From Branchipolynoe longqiensis (lineage: Eukaryota > Annelida > Polychaeta > Phyllodocida > Polynoidae), in the NCBI GenBank assembly GCA_030323885.1, contig CM059186.1, positions 166,095,417-166,159,416 of the forward strand: 64,000 bases of DNA, in the 5' to 3' direction. The position numbers and the translations under genes are program-made. Position 1 is the stretch's first letter. Every line of letters begins with the position of its first letter. The notes under the pieces are model-generated. The model was not told the DNA's origin. It saw only the letters and a program-made list of their open reading frames with translations, and did not search any database. This document shows positions 10,526-20,624 of the stretch, piece after piece.

Positions 10526-10775
10526 CATTGACAGACGGGACAGCCAAGCCGGTAGAGTGTTCGCTTCCCGTGCAGTCGATCATAGGATCAATTCCCAGCC
10601 GAATCGAACCAAAACTTAACAAGATTAATACTAATTGTTGTCTTCTTCTCGGCTTTACTATGAATGAACTCATGGAAGTTGTAGTTGTTGTGCATGCACA
10701 CTGTTATGAGTAGGTATCCATCCTGATATAATATGACCGTTGCTAGGATATAAAACACCAATAAGGAAATAGTCG
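10526..10775 (+). mobile_element. SINE-A-related, diverged copy
   Basis: Head-like start (CAGACGGGACAGCCAAGCCG), then a diverged middle with little body similarity, and a tail with CCATCCTGATATAATATGAC and TTGCTAGGATATAAAAC. Confidence 0.55.
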
Positions 10776-10844
10776 ATAGAGCCATCTGCAAGGTGTGCCA
10801 CGAGAATAAGGCTGCGGGACAGCTGTAGTTGTATTTGGCGTTTT

Positions 10845-11090
10845 CCGGATACCCCGCATACAGCGAACGGATACAGTGGCTGGACACATGGGCCGGATAC
10901 CCCGCACACAGCGGTCGGATACACCAAATACAGCTTCTGAAATAGCCTGCATAGAGTGGCCAGATACTCTGCATACAGCGGCTAGACACAACGCATACAT
11001 AGGCTGAAATAGCCTGCATAGAGCAGCCGGATACACCGCATACAGCGATCGGATACATCGGCCGGATACACCGCATACAGCGACCGGATT
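10845..11090. repeat. Degenerate 15-bp minisatellite
   Basis: Diverged repeats of CCGGATACACCGCATACAGC-type words. On the minus strand they give a 162-codon frame (10,588-11,076) rich in CGVSG-like repeats. I regard it as non-coding. Confidence 0.8.
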
Positions 11091-11120
11091 CGGGGGATTT
11101 GCCGCGTGATGGGTTAGGAA

Positions 11121-11622
11121 GCCGGTGTCATGGTATAAAACCCCGGCCCGATCGCAGCCCCTGCCGTGAAGACAGTTGACTAAGCATTTATTTTTGTAAA
11201 ATAAATTTAAAAGCTTTCATTGGATCGATTATAAATATCTTAATGCGCAATTGAAGAGGAAGATCTGAAGTATTTAATGTAACCTAAGAGCAATTTATGC
11301 TGAAAGTATTAAAAACAGAGATAATAGTGAAAGTTGGGATATTCTGAGTGTCAGTGCAATCTTCATACAGAAAAAGTGAAATATCTCTAAAGCTACACCA
11401 ATTAGAAACAAGCTGCTTGGTACACATATAGAAAACATATTCGACGGATAGATTATATTAAATTTATATGGTTAGGGTTGTGCATTTCTATTAATCTTTA
11501 ATAGACACTGGCAGTGTGTATTCGTTCTGCAGCCAAGCTGCACCTGTTTACAAACTCTGCGCATGCGCAGAAGCCACAGCAGGGGCTGCGATCGGGCCGG
11601 GGTTTTATACCATGACACCGGC
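11121..11622. mobile_element. Kappa element 1: 44-bp perfect inverted repeats around beta-alpha core
   Basis: The ends are perfect 44-bp inverted repeats (11121-11164 and 11579-11622) starting GCCGGTGTCATGGTATAAAA. Between them lie the beta block (about 11,185-11,355; GCATTTATTTTTGTAAAATA) and part of the alpha satellite (about 11,361-11,500; CAATCTTCATACAGAAAAAG). TGCGCATGCGCAGAAGCC lies just inside the right repeat. No open frame and no clear target duplication are visible. The GCCGGTGT start is shared with the 42-kb copy. Confidence 0.9.
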
Positions 11623-11629
11623 ATGGTGT

Positions 11630-11631
<2 letters not shown>

Positions 11632-11661
<30 letters not shown>
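11632..11661. repeat. Poly-G tract
   Basis: A G run of about 30 bases, ten bases beyond the right end of kappa element 1. Confidence 0.95.
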
Positions 11662-11662
<1 letters not shown>

Positions 11663-12045
11663 GAGGTTGCTCCGATCAATTTTTCATTGAATACTCTCTT
11701 AACTATAACACTTAAGCTGCGCGCACTCTCCTCCCCCCTCCCCCTCCTCCTCCCTCCTCCCTCTTCCCCCCTCCAGCCTCCAGCGCAGTCAGCCTCTACC
11801 TTTCCAGCCCACCTGGCGCTGGCTGGGTGGAGTTGGAATCAGCGAGGAATGTCAGAGGTGAGCGCGCGCAGGTAATCCCTCAAAGGACGGTTTTTATGAT
11901 TATTTAATCTTCTAGCTCAATTGCTCACATACTCTTTTAGGGAATAATAAAACCGATTAATGACAGCCAATCCGAGGAGATCAATGATGAAATCTCACAA
12001 AGGTGAATTCATGTATGACTGCCCTCCCCTCCCCCTCTGCACACG
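11662..12045. other. Unassigned spacer
   Basis: A CT-rich part (11,730-11,790) precedes non-repetitive sequence. A splice-donor-like CAGAGGTGAGCG at 11,850-11,861 stands alone, with no supported exon. Confidence 0.35.
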
Positions 12046-12049
12046 TCCT

Positions 12050-12570
12050 CTAGAAGTCATCTATTCTCTCTTTTCTCCCTTTTCTCTCTTCTCTCTTTCC
12101 TCTCTTCTCCTTTTCCTCTCTTCTCCTGTTCCTCTCTTCTCCCTTTCCTCTCTTCTCCCTTTCCTCTCTTCTCCCTTTCCTCTCTTCTCCTGTTCCTCTC
12201 TTCTACCTTTCCTCTCTTCTCCTTTTCCTATCTTCTCCATTTCCTCTCTTGGCTGCTCTTCTCTTCATTCTTATCTTCTCCACTATTCTATTCTCCCCTC
12301 GCCTCTTCTCTTTTCCGCTCTCTTCTCTTCACTTGTCTCCTCTCTTTCGGTGTCCTTTTTTTCTCTATTCTCCTCTCTTATTCTCCCTTCTCCCCTTCAT
12401 TCTCCCTTCTCCCCTTTTTTCCTCTCCTTTCCTCTCCTTTCCCCTCCCCTGCCCTCCTCATTTCATCTGTTCCCACTCCCCTTCCATCTCTCCTTCTCCT
12501 TCCATCTCTCTCTACCTCCTCCGTCCCATCATTGTTCTCCTATCCCCTTCACCCTGCCTCCCCCCCCCCT
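12050..12570. repeat. CT-rich minisatellite, 15-bp TTCCTCTCTTCTCCC units
   Basis: Regular 15-bp units at about 12,090-12,250 grade into irregular CT-rich sequence. The 256- and 134-codon frames here are compositional. Confidence 0.93.
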
Positions 12571-12605
12571 CCTTCCTCTCCGCACCACAGGGGCAATATT
12601 GCGAA

Positions 12606-12668
12606 ATGTTTGTTTGTTTGTTTGTTGTTGTTTTACGTCCTGGCAACATCTAAGGTCATATCAGGACG
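12606..12668 (-). mobile_element. SINE-A tail fragment
   Basis: Reads GTTGTTTTACGTCCTGGCAA then CATCTAAGGTCATATCAGGA in the minus orientation; nothing else of the SINE is present. Confidence 0.85.
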
Positions 12669-12669
12669 G

Positions 12670-13222
12670 GATATTGCGAAATAAGAGCATAGTGAGTGAA
12701 GGTTTAATGCATGTGTCTCCTCGCCATTAAATATCAAACCACTTAATTCCCAAACCCCTGAGTTGTGTAAGCGCGGTAGTTATACCCCAACTGACTGATT
12801 TAGTAGTGCTACCTCATAAAACCTCCATGATCCATGGCTTTTTACACATGACATTTTTACCGGTTTTGCAAATGATCTTTATCGGCCATGCATTGACTTT
12901 TGTAGTTCCCAAATTTAAAACGGCAGTATAAGTCACTTAGTACTTTGAAGTGTACTTACTGCTGGTGTGCTGTCACATGATATAGGGAATATGTGAATTT
13001 AAAATTATTGCTAAAACTAGTTATTTCAAATATCGATATAGGTCATCCGCTGGTATACTCGCAAAATTACTTTTGCAAGATTCTTGGTGTATATTTATTG
13101 ATAATATTTAATCAAGTATGTTGGCCAACGACTGACTTGACTCGACTGGACTAGATGTTAGGGCATCACTTCTTTTCATGAAGGCAGTGAGTTAGATCTC
13201 CATATGTATGTCTATTAGATCA
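12670..13222. other. Unassigned spacer
   Basis: AT-rich, non-repetitive, with no convincing gene. Confidence 0.4.
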
Positions 13223-13224
13223 GT

Positions 13225-13290
13225 ACACAAGTCGTATCAAGCTGATACCTATCTTGGTATGACCACAAATGTTGCTACAGCGTTACAAAA
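13225..13290 (+). mobile_element. SINE-A tail relic
   Basis: Diverged tail: CACAAGTCGTATCAAG, CCTATCTTGGTATGACCAC, AATGTTGCTACAG. It accounts for the start of the 95-codon frame at 13,208-13,495. Confidence 0.45.
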
Positions 13291-13471
13291 TGTTACAAGA
13301 ACATTAAAATCTCAAATCTTTACTCAATCACTCATTTATTTCCTTTGTATCTTAGTTATTTCTTCCTTTGGGTCTATTTGTCTCTTCTACATATTTGCAT
13401 TAGTCTTCGCCCTCCTGCCAAGGAAGAAGCCACAGAGACAGACGGGCGTGGATAGGGGTGATTGCATGAGG

Positions 13472-13650
13472 GAGCCTAGGTGGTGTACTGGTTAGCACAG
13501 TAGCTGAGAATGCAAGAGGTGTGGGTTCGAATCCTGCTCTAGGCACAATATTTCCCACTTTCATCACCCCGCATAGCAATATGTATTCGGTCGGTTGATA
13601 TGTTGTCCTGAATCCTGATGGTAACTCAAATGTTGCCAGACCATTTTTTA
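13472..13650 (+). mobile_element. SINE with a third head type
   Basis: The head folds as a tRNA: GCCTAGG pairs with TCTAGGC, the A box is TGGTGTACTGG, and the B box GGTTCGAATCC is perfect. The anticodon loop lacks the expected T before the anticodon, so I do not call a functional tRNA. A SINE-A-like tail follows (GTCCTGAATCCTGATG, AATGTTGCCAGACC). Confidence 0.65.
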
Positions 13651-13727
13651 TATTTACAAAAAAATCAATTAAACAAATGCCCATCCATTGCTTTAGCCAA
13701 TTATGCTGCTGGTGTATTCCTATATTA

Positions 13728-13811
13728 TTGTCACAAGTCAGCAGCTCTCCATAATAATGACCTCGGATGTTGATAGGACATACAACCTCAACAATAAATC
13801 AATTAACCAAG
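13728..13811 (+). mobile_element. SINE-A tail fragment
   Basis: Contains GTCACAAGTC, then TAATGACCTCGGATGTTGAT and AGGACATACAACCTCAAC. It lies immediately upstream of the direct repeat at 13,813. Confidence 0.6.
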
Positions 13812-13812
13812 T

Positions 13813-14005
13813 AGGCAGTAACAGGCACTGCTCCTTAGCACTCCGTGGGTATTCCTGCTCCCGTTGTCTTCCATGTATATGTATAGCTTCGTTGATGGTT
13901 TGCGAGTTCTCAATGCTAGAGAGTGTGGTGCAGAGAGGGTGAGGGGAGGGGGAGGGGAGGGGAGGGGAGAGGGGGACAAGTCCCTCTCCACTGCAAACTG
14001 ATTTC
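13813..14005. repeat. Direct repeat flanking a SINE, left copy
   Basis: Shares AGTAACA, TGCTCCTTAGCACTCC and GAGTTCTCAATGC with 14,287-14,495, including a following G-rich tract and a CCTCTCC word. The copies differ by substitutions and microsatellite length. Confidence 0.85.
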
Positions 14006-14285
14006 GAACCCTGGTCGAGTCAAACCAATGACTTAAAAATATATGCTTGTCGCTTCCTAGCCAGGCGCTCGGCATTCATAGGATAGGGCAAGGACTTCTT
14101 AGCTCAGTTTCAGGATAATGTGACTGAGTGAGATATCAGGTCATGGTGCTGGTGGCCTGGTCTCCCTAATGGGACATCACTATAAAGTCGCCAAGGGTGC
14201 GTACTATCAGAAGTCGGTACTCTTCCTGATATGACCTTAGGTGTTGCCCGGACGTAAAACTCCAACAAATAAATAACAAACCAAA
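13999..14285 (+). mobile_element. SINE-A lacking most of its head
   Basis: Starts at the B-box area (TTTCGAACCCTGGTCGAGTC). The body is complete and the tail is complete (TTGCCCGGACGTAAAACTCC). Confidence 0.88.
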
Positions 14286-14286
14286 C

Positions 14287-14495
14287 AGGTAGTAACATGC
14301 AATGCTCCTTAGCACTCCTTGTCTATTTCTGCTCCTCTTGTGTTGTCTTCCCTGTATATTTTTAGATCCGTTGATGATTTGCCAGTTCTCAATGCCAGAG
14401 AGCGTGGTTGTGTGTGTGGTGGGGGTGGGGGGTGTAGTGGGGGTGGTGGGGGTGGGGGCGGAGGACAGGTTCCTCTCCGCTACACACAGAGCGCG
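14287..14495. repeat. Direct repeat flanking a SINE, right copy
   Basis: Partner of 13,813-14,005. The GGGGGTGGGG stretch at 14,410-14,462 replaces the GGGGAGGGG tract of the left copy. Confidence 0.85.
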
Positions 14496-14792
14496 AGTAA
14501 CCCGAGGTCCAAAGGAAAATTGGAGACTGGTAGTGGTAGGTCCTGTTGGCGCGGTGTCAACACGCAGCCCGCCCAAATGAGCCTGTTTTGATAGGATCAT
14601 GTCCCTGTTGTGTTGTTCTTGTTGTTCATGCCACTGGTGCTGTACCAACACAAATTGAGGTGAATATTACAAGATCACATCAAGGATACGATAAGTAGAA
14701 TCCAAGTGAATAGCTCGGTACATAGATCTCAGATCCAGGCTCAATCCCTCCACCCACCGGAAAGGAATGGCGAATCGGTAAGAACATTAGCT

Positions 14793-15113
14793 GGGTTGGT
14801 TTTTGGGAGTTTTACGTCCTGGCAACATCTATGGTCATATCTGGATGGGTACTGACTTGTGACAGCGTGCAATCATGGTGACTTTATAGTGCTGCCCCAC
14901 TGGGAAATCAGCTAGCCGGCACCATCCAGCAGCAGGTGTCCCACTCAGTCATATTATCCTGACACTGAGCCAACCAGTCCTTGCCCCATCCTATTAATGC
15001 CAAGTACCAGGCTAGGAAGCAACAAGTATCAATTTGATAAGTCATTGTTTTGACTCGACCAGTAACCAAACTCCCGACCTCCCGCACGCGAGGCCCACGC
15101 TCTACCGATTCGA
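14793..15113 (-). mobile_element. SINE-A, near full length
   Basis: Minus-strand copy with tail TTTTACGTCCTGGCAACATC, body, and head ending CTCTACCGATTCG. The B-box region TCCCGACCTCCCGC is degraded. Confidence 0.92.
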
Positions 15114-15119
15114 CAGCTT

Positions 15120-15866
15120 TGTTTGTTTGATGTTGTTTTACGTCCTGGCAACATCTAAGGCCATATCATGACCGGTACCGACTTGTGACAGTGCCCACTC
15201 ATGGCGATTTTATAGTGCTACATCACTGCAAGACCAGGCCACCAGCACCATGAACTGATATCCCACTCAGTCACATTATCCTGACACTGAGCCAACCAGT
15301 ACTTGGCCTATCATAATAATGCCGAGCGCCAGGCTAGGAAGCGACAAGTATCAATTTTTAATTCATTGGTTTGACTCGACGAGGGTTCAAACCCACGATC
15401 TACCACCACAGGAGACGGTAGATACAATATTCACCCCGTACTGCTGCAGTAGGGGTGCAAACCAACCCTATGTAAAAGCTGGCGAAAATGCGGGTCAAAG
15501 AATTGAGAGCCTAATTTTACAATCTAAGAAGCAACATTTATTCTTTACATATATCTTATTGATAGCCCGCTACCTTTGAGTTGAAAAATATAATATAATA
15601 TATAGTTTAATAAGATTTAAAAGTGAAATCGACGGCGTTCTACGGCCGCCATCTTGTCTTTTTGCATTCTCTCCCATTTCACCAACTCTGTGCCTACATG
15701 GGAACCATTTGATACTGGAGCCACAGTTTCTAGGTGATGTTCCATACTAACGCTATTTTCGCCCGTATTTATATAAGGCTGATCTTCACCTGTGTACTAC
15801 AAGTACCGGGTGAATCTTTTATCTAGGGAGACGGATACTCTAACTAATTCAGCCATCCCGCCTGGT
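15120..15866 (-). mobile_element. SINE-A with type-2 head, interrupted by MITE A
   Basis: Tail and body run from 15,120 to 15,418. The head is split by MITE A copy 3 and resumes at 15,826 as GGGAGACGGATACTCTAACT, then CAGCCATCCCGCCTGGTC. The SINE was therefore in place before the MITE. Confidence 0.9.
15419..15825 (-). mobile_element. MITE family A, copy 3
   Basis: A 407-bp copy in reverse orientation inside a SINE head, flanked by 9-bp repeats AGGAGACGG (15410-15418) and GGGAGACGG (15826-15834), 8 of 9 identical. The YY1-like word is intact (GGCCGCCATCTTGTC on the plus strand). Confidence 0.92.
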
Positions 15867-15879
15867 CAATGCAGTGAAA

Positions 15880-15955
15880 CACATGGGGTTTGAACCCACA
15901 ACACCAAACAACTTCAGATTACAAGTCCACCACCTTAACCACTAGGCCACAGAGA
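15880..15955 (-). other. tRNA-like sequence (SINE head type 4)
   Basis: On the minus strand: GGTCTCTGTGGCCTAGTGGT (A box), CTTGTAATCTGAAG and B box GGGTTCAAACCCC. The arm lengths do not make a clean tRNA. A related sequence is at 35,085-35,203, so it is probably a dispersed tRNA-derived head. Confidence 0.5.
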
Positions 15956-16035
15956 CCGTCAATGAATGAAACAAGTACGTTGTATTTACCTGCATGTATA
16001 AACGTAGTAGGTAGTAGGTAGTCGGGGTTTGGTTG

Positions 16036-16610
16036 TTGGAGTTTTACATCCTGGCAACATCTAACATCATATCAGGACGGGTACTGACTTGTGACAGTGC
16101 ACACTGTTGGCGACTTATAATCCTGTCCCACTGGAATACCAGGCTGCCAGCTCCATGACCCAATATCCCACACGGTCACATTATCCTGATATTCAGCTAA
16201 CCAGTCCATGTCCTATCCAAATAATGCCAAGTGCCAGGCTAGGTAGCAAAAAATACAATTCCATAAGGTTTGACTTGGCTCGGACTCGGAAGCCCTGCCC
16301 TGCCATACGGGAAGCCAGGGTCGCGTTCAGGGTCCGTCTCGGAGATGACACTGATGTCACACTAGTCTGAACGGCAAAAGCAGTTTGTTGTCTCAAAAAT
16401 GGCTGGCCACATAGGCGGTGGCCATTTGCAATGGAAAAGCTGTGCTGTGATTGGCTGAAACCACTGGATACGGCGGCCATTTTTGAGGCGCTTTTTGTCT
16501 CCTATCTGAAAAGGGAGGCGTCACCGAGACGCACCCTGAACGCAAATAGGTCAAAAAGCATCGCTGAGACGGACGCTGAACGCGGCCCTGCACTCTACCG
16601 ATTTGGTGAC
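16036..16610 (-). mobile_element. SINE-A interrupted by MITE D
   Basis: Tail and body run from 16,036 to 16,316; the head resumes after 16,590 with CACTCTACCGATTTGGTGAC. MITE D lies between. Confidence 0.88.
16317..16589 (+). mobile_element. MITE family D, copy 1
   Basis: A 273-bp element with about 24-bp inverted ends: AGGGTCGCGTTCAGGGTCCG at the left and GAACGCGGCCCT at the right. Comparison with intact SINE heads shows where the insertion lies, but no target duplication is clear. Inside are a CCAAT-type word (GATTGGCTG) and CGGCGGCCATTTT, which resembles a YY1 site. Confidence 0.8.
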
Positions 16611-16751
16611 CACAGCTGGTGTAGGTATTCCTTGTGGGTGAATTAGTTTCAAAGGGGTCACATGGAAATTGTGGCCTATTTAACCCCGCTGCTCCCACCC
16701 ACGTAAATATTATGGAAAATCAGTTTACTGCACAACCCAATGGATCCTTAA

Positions 16752-17310
16752 GCCCTGTTTACATGGGCGATTTAAAACGCCTCATATAAAACGCCTTGCC
16801 TAGATCGATTCACATTTGCCGTGTAAACGCGACTCTGAGGCGTTTTAGGGCTGAATCGATTCATATGAAACGTTTCATCTATACCACCTCGCTAGGTGGT
16901 TTATTTGAAGCGATTCAGCTTGTTCCCAGGTGGCGGTAGTATAAAATAGTAGTGCGTGCCGGGAACAGGAAGAGCAGTAACTAATCGCTGGTGCCCGGCA
17001 GTGTTAGGGCCCGATTAGGCCGAAATCTAGTGAATGCGATCATATTTAACAGAATTACAGACTCAAATAATGAAATTTAATTAAATTAACCTTAGATTCC
17101 AAGCGATATTAACATAGCAGCTACATCTGCATCGAATTGACGTGTGTAAACTAAACAAATAGCAATGCTTGCCGGCTACAAGCGGAACTAAGGCTGCTTG
17201 TTCCCGGTGACAAAACACTTTTAAACTCTGTCAGTGTAAATGCGCCTCTGAAACGCTTCATATAAATCGCTTTGTCTAGAACGTTTCACAATTCCCCGTG
17301 TAAACACGGC
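16752..17310 (+). mobile_element. Element E: TTTACA-type ends, word-rich interior
   Basis: A 559-bp element with inverted ends GCCCTGTTTACATGGG and CCCCGTGTAAACACGGC. The flanks are TAA (left) and TAT (right). Subterminal regions repeat AAACGCCTC- and GAAACGTTTCA-type words on both strands. No coding capacity. Confidence 0.75.
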
Positions 17311-17426
17311 TATAGTCTCAGTCCCGAATCGACACGTCTATGCATTATTCCGAAAATAGGAGTGTGTAAAAAAGAATTGTGGGGGTAGTACTGGTATTCA
17401 GAATCCATGCTGGGAGGACATGTTCT

Positions 17427-17583
17427 CTGGACATGCCCGAGGAATCGGTAGAGCGCAGGCTTCCCATGCTGAAGGTTGGGTGGTTGTTGGGAGTTTTACT
17501 TCCTGCAATATCTAAGGTCATATCAGGACAGGGCCGTCAGGAAGTCGAATGCCGGTCGAGTCTAGCCAATGACTTACAACTTG
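17427..17583 (+). mobile_element. SINE-A head split by an inverted SINE-A tail
   Basis: Plus-strand head GAATCGGTAGAGCGCAGGC stops near 17,472. A minus-strand tail follows (GTTGTTGGGAGTTTTACTTC to ATATCAGGACAGGG), then the plus-strand head resumes (AATGCCGGTCGAGTCTAGCC). Confidence 0.75.
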
Positions 17584-17704
17584 CATGATATACAACGATA
17601 TACAATGATATAAAGGTAGTGGCATTAAACTATATATACATAGAGTGAGGATAAGAGATGATCCAAAATGATAGCTTATGGTTTATTGAAGTACATGTAT
17701 ATAT

Positions 17705-18975
17705 TTGTTTGCAGCATCTAAAGTCGTTCTAAGGATAGTCTTAGTGTTCAAGCTAATGAGTCAGCCCATAACCTTGGTGTGATCTTTGACAATACCGTTG
17801 ATATGTCTAATCACATCAAGATGGTGTGTAGGGCATCATTTATGCAACTGAGCCATCTCAGATCCATCAAGGATGCCCTGACATCTGACACATTACTCAT
17901 GCTTTCATTGGTTCACGGCTGGATTATTGTAATGCTCTCTTGTATGGTCTGCCGCTGTCGAGTATCTCAAAACTGCAACGTATACAGAATGCGGCTGCCA
18001 GGTTATTGACAGGTACAAAGAAATTTGATCACATCACTCCAGGGCTGAAATCATTACACTGGCTCCCTGTGGAGAAGAGAATTGATTTCAAGTTGCTGCT
18101 TCTTGTCTATCGTGCCTTGCATGATTAGGCTCCAGAATATATGAGAGATATGCTCCAGGAGAGAACAAATGTTCGAACACTGTGCTCCACAGTCTCCAGC
18201 CAGTTAGCAGTTCCTCGGAGCAGACTATTTTTTTAAGCTTTTCCCAAGCATATGTAGTCCTGAAAAAAAATAGCAATGACAAGTCTCATAAGTAAGTTAG
18301 GGATAAATCGGAATAATTTAATATGGGTGCCAATTTTTTCCACAATCAAGCCTCCAAAAGTGGTCCAAAGCGAAATTTTGAAATTGGTGAAATTAAGGAA
18401 ATTGTGATTTCGCGCATTTTTGAAGATGTATATCTTGAAATGTAACCACATCAGACCCTGGATCTTTTTACTCTCATTGTATAGGCCATGGAGTTGAAGT
18501 AAAAAATACAGAAAGTCTGATAGGGTGGTTACTTTTAATTCTTGGGGGCCATCAAAAATGCTATCTTTTTAGTTTTGGGTGGGACCAATTAAGTAACAAC
18601 TTAAAAAAGCCCATATCTTCTTTAATATTAGAGCGATTTTCACAAATGAAGTGTCATTTTATTTCAAATTAAATATACTAACATGTGAAATCCATTAAAT
18701 CAAACTCCAAACTATTTTTGAAAATCACTTGGGATACCTACTCAAAGGCTTTGGGGATCGTACTTTTAGTATTGCTGCCCCGAGACTGTGGAATGCTCTC
18801 CTAGGATATATCACAGATTGTAAATCTGTTGGTGCTTTTAAAAAAGGACTTCAGACACATTTGTTTAAATCTGCTTTTAACTAGGTGAAATTTAATTTCC
18901 TGTATATTTGATTGTTATGTAAAGCGCCTGAGAACGGCTTGCTGGATTGTGCGCTATATAAATGTTTTATTGATT
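17705..18975 (+). pseudogene. Non-LTR retrotransposon remnant, reverse transcriptase C-terminal region
   Basis: Decayed coding sequence spread over several frames. From 17,705 a stretch reads like the distal RT (LGVIFD then HLRSIKDAL); after a frame change, YGLPLSSISKLQRIQNAAARL and HWLPVEKRIDFKLLLLVYRA are seen at about 17,940-18,128. A stop follows at 18,127, then APEYMRDML. The protein end appears after an insertion as APRLWNALL and THLFKSAFN with a stop at 18,882-18,884. The tail reads AAGCGCCTGAGAACGGC and GCGCTATATAAATG, common in CR1/L2-like LINEs. The NAAARL, HWLPV and APRLWN signatures support a CR1/L2/Rex-type element. There are at least one frameshift, one stop and one 510-bp insertion, so it is not functional. 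Confidence 0.85.
18236..18746. other. Insertion inside the LINE remnant
   Basis: About 510 bases of AT-rich sequence separate two parts of the same RT tail. The outermost words include CTTTTCCCAAGC and CACTTGGGATAC, a weak inverted relation. No coding capacity, and I do not recognise the family. Confidence 0.55.
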
Positions 18976-18984
18976 TATTTAAGG

Positions 18985-19222
18985 AGAATGCCAATGTGAC
19001 AGTGGGAGAGAACTAAAGGGAAGAGTTTACGGTTTGTTTGGACTTTACAACCAGGAAGAGTGGAAGACAACCAAGTTCAGTTTGTAATTCATTCAGGGGT
19101 TTAACCAATGCTTTCTACTGTATAGAGTACTATACATAGTACTATATATATACATAGTATTAGCCATACTGTTATGCATAGTACTATTTATAGTATAATC
19201 TTTGGCTTAAAGTCCTAGCAGC
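18985..19222. other. AT-rich spacer with TAGTACTAT repeats
   Basis: Contains several TAGTACTAT-type words at 19,120-19,200. Nothing else recognisable. Confidence 0.4.
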
Positions 19223-19226
19223 AACC

Positions 19227-19559
19227 GGGAGCGGTGTCCAAATCGGTAGAGCGCAGGCTTCCCGTCTGGGAGATCGGGCGTTTACTTCCAGGTCGAGTCA
19301 AACCAATGGCTTACAAAGTTGATACTTCTCATTACCTAGCCTGGCGTTCGGCATTAATAGGTTAGGGCAAGGAGTGGTTAGCTCAGTGTTAGTATAATGT
19401 GACTGAGTTGGATATCGGTCATCGTACCGGCAGCCTGATTTCCGAGTGGGGCAGCACTATAAAGTTACCATGAGAATGCGCTGTCACAAGTTGGTACTGA
19501 TCCTGATATGACCTTAGATGTTGGCGGGATGTAAAACTCCAACAAGCAACAAACTAACC
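19227..19559 (+). mobile_element. SINE-A, near full length
   Basis: Head GAGCGGTGTCCAAATCGGTA, intact body, and tail TGTTGGCGGGATGTAAAACT. The B box has decayed (GGGCGTTTACTTCC). Confidence 0.92.
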
Positions 19560-19689
19560 TAGCAGATTCCAATAACATGGCCAGTTTGAGAATGACGGAG
19601 GAATGAGTGAAATATAGTGTCAATCAGTTGTGTGGCAATGCTCTCACATAGGAACCAGGTCAGCCATGTTAATCACTTCGTGGACGTGG

Positions 19690-20225
19690 AAATGTAACAA
19701 GAAAAAGTGGGGCGGGTGGGGGTGGGGGTGGGGGTGGGGGATTACTGCAGCTAACTGTAGCAACGGGTGGCATGGTAGGAGTGGGTTGAGAGCGCCGACC
19801 AGCTATGAGTAGTGGGACCGGTTCGAGACCACAGCTAGGCGAGGACTGAGCTCGGTGACTTTTGTTTGTGAGGGAGGAGGGGAGGGGGAGGTGCGGGCGT
19901 GGTGATTATACACGGCCGCCTCCCAGCAAGGCCCCATATAATATACGGCTATCAGAGCGTGACGGAGTGCTGTGTGGGGGGGGGGGGGGGGGGGGGGGGG
20001 GCGGGGGGGGCGCCTGAATGCCGGAACAGCAGCGGTCGTCTGACATTCAGGAGCGACACCTGCTGGCGTGCGCTGAACGCACACGGCCGGGTCCCGGTGA
20101 GGACCTTTGTGTCGCAAACAGCGGGGTGGGGAGGGGGGGGGGGGGCGAGGGGGGAACCAGTATAATAAAGAGCGATGGGGATGGGGGGCGGGGGGGGGGT
20201 GGAGACATAGGTCTGCACAACACGG
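19690..20225. repeat. G-rich region with long poly-G tracts
   Basis: GGGGGTGGGGGT near 19,710, poly-G at 19,976-20,010 interrupted by one C, and further G runs to 20,200. A possible B box (GGTTCGAGACC) lies at 19,818-19,828. The many overlapping frames are compositional. Confidence 0.8.
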
Positions 20226-20331
20226 CTAGATCCGTTAGCAATACCCACACATACACACACACAGCTTCCCGTGACATTGGACCTTCCCATGTGTATGTGT
20301 GTGTATTTTAATGCTTGGCGTTGACTGCGCA

Positions 20332-20469
20332 GATGCTGACCTCCTGATCGATTTAGAACAAACAAAAACCAACTCTGGCCCGCTCGGGTATGCTCTATGG
20401 AATAGGTTCACAGAGGACATAAGAAAGGGCAGCATCTCTTTGACGAATATGTCCTCAGAACTCAGACAG
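20332..20469 (+). other. Exon-like open segment, product unknown
   Basis: A short open stretch with ordinary amino-acid composition (ADLLIDLEQTKTNSG, ALWNRFTEDIRKG). It begins after an acceptor-like GACTGCGCAG and ends at a strong donor-like ACAG/GTAACT at 20,466-20,475. The frame itself runs 20,299-20,586 but enters SINE sequence after 20,504. I do not recognise the protein; it may be an exon or chance. Confidence 0.25.
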
Positions 20470-20503
20470 GTAACTGCCATTTCTCTATTCTCCAATGGTA
20501 CTG

Positions 20504-20624
20504 GCCGTCTGGTTTCCCTGACGGAAAACACTATGAAAGTCGCCACGATTGTTCACTGTCACAAGTCTGTACCCGTCCTGGTATGACCATCGATGTTGCC
20601 AGGACGTAAAACCTCAACAAACAA
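20504..20624 (+). mobile_element. SINE-A 3' fragment
   Basis: From the GGTTTCCC body segment to a tail ending TGTTGCCAGGACGTAAAACC and CAACAAACAAAC. Confidence 0.85.

Noticed and set aside
10588..11076. 162-codon minus-strand frame with repeated CGVSG-like words
   Set aside because: Lies in a degenerate 15-bp minisatellite; neighbouring frames show similar repeats.
11960..12730. 256-codon open frame
   Set aside because: Pyrimidine-rich minisatellite ending in a SINE tail.
13208..13495. 95-codon frame with two hydrophobic stretches (possible membrane protein)
   Set aside because: Its start lies in a SINE-A tail relic and its end in a SINE head; the hydrophobic part is AT-rich spacer.
13472..13546. 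Functional tRNA gene
   Set aside because: Acceptor stem and B box are good, but the anticodon stem is weak and the loop lacks the expected T; a SINE-like tail follows.
15880..15955. tRNA-Thr(TGT)-like gene on the minus strand
   Set aside because: CTTGTAA could be an anticodon loop, but the arm lengths do not fit and a related dispersed copy exists at 35.1 kb.
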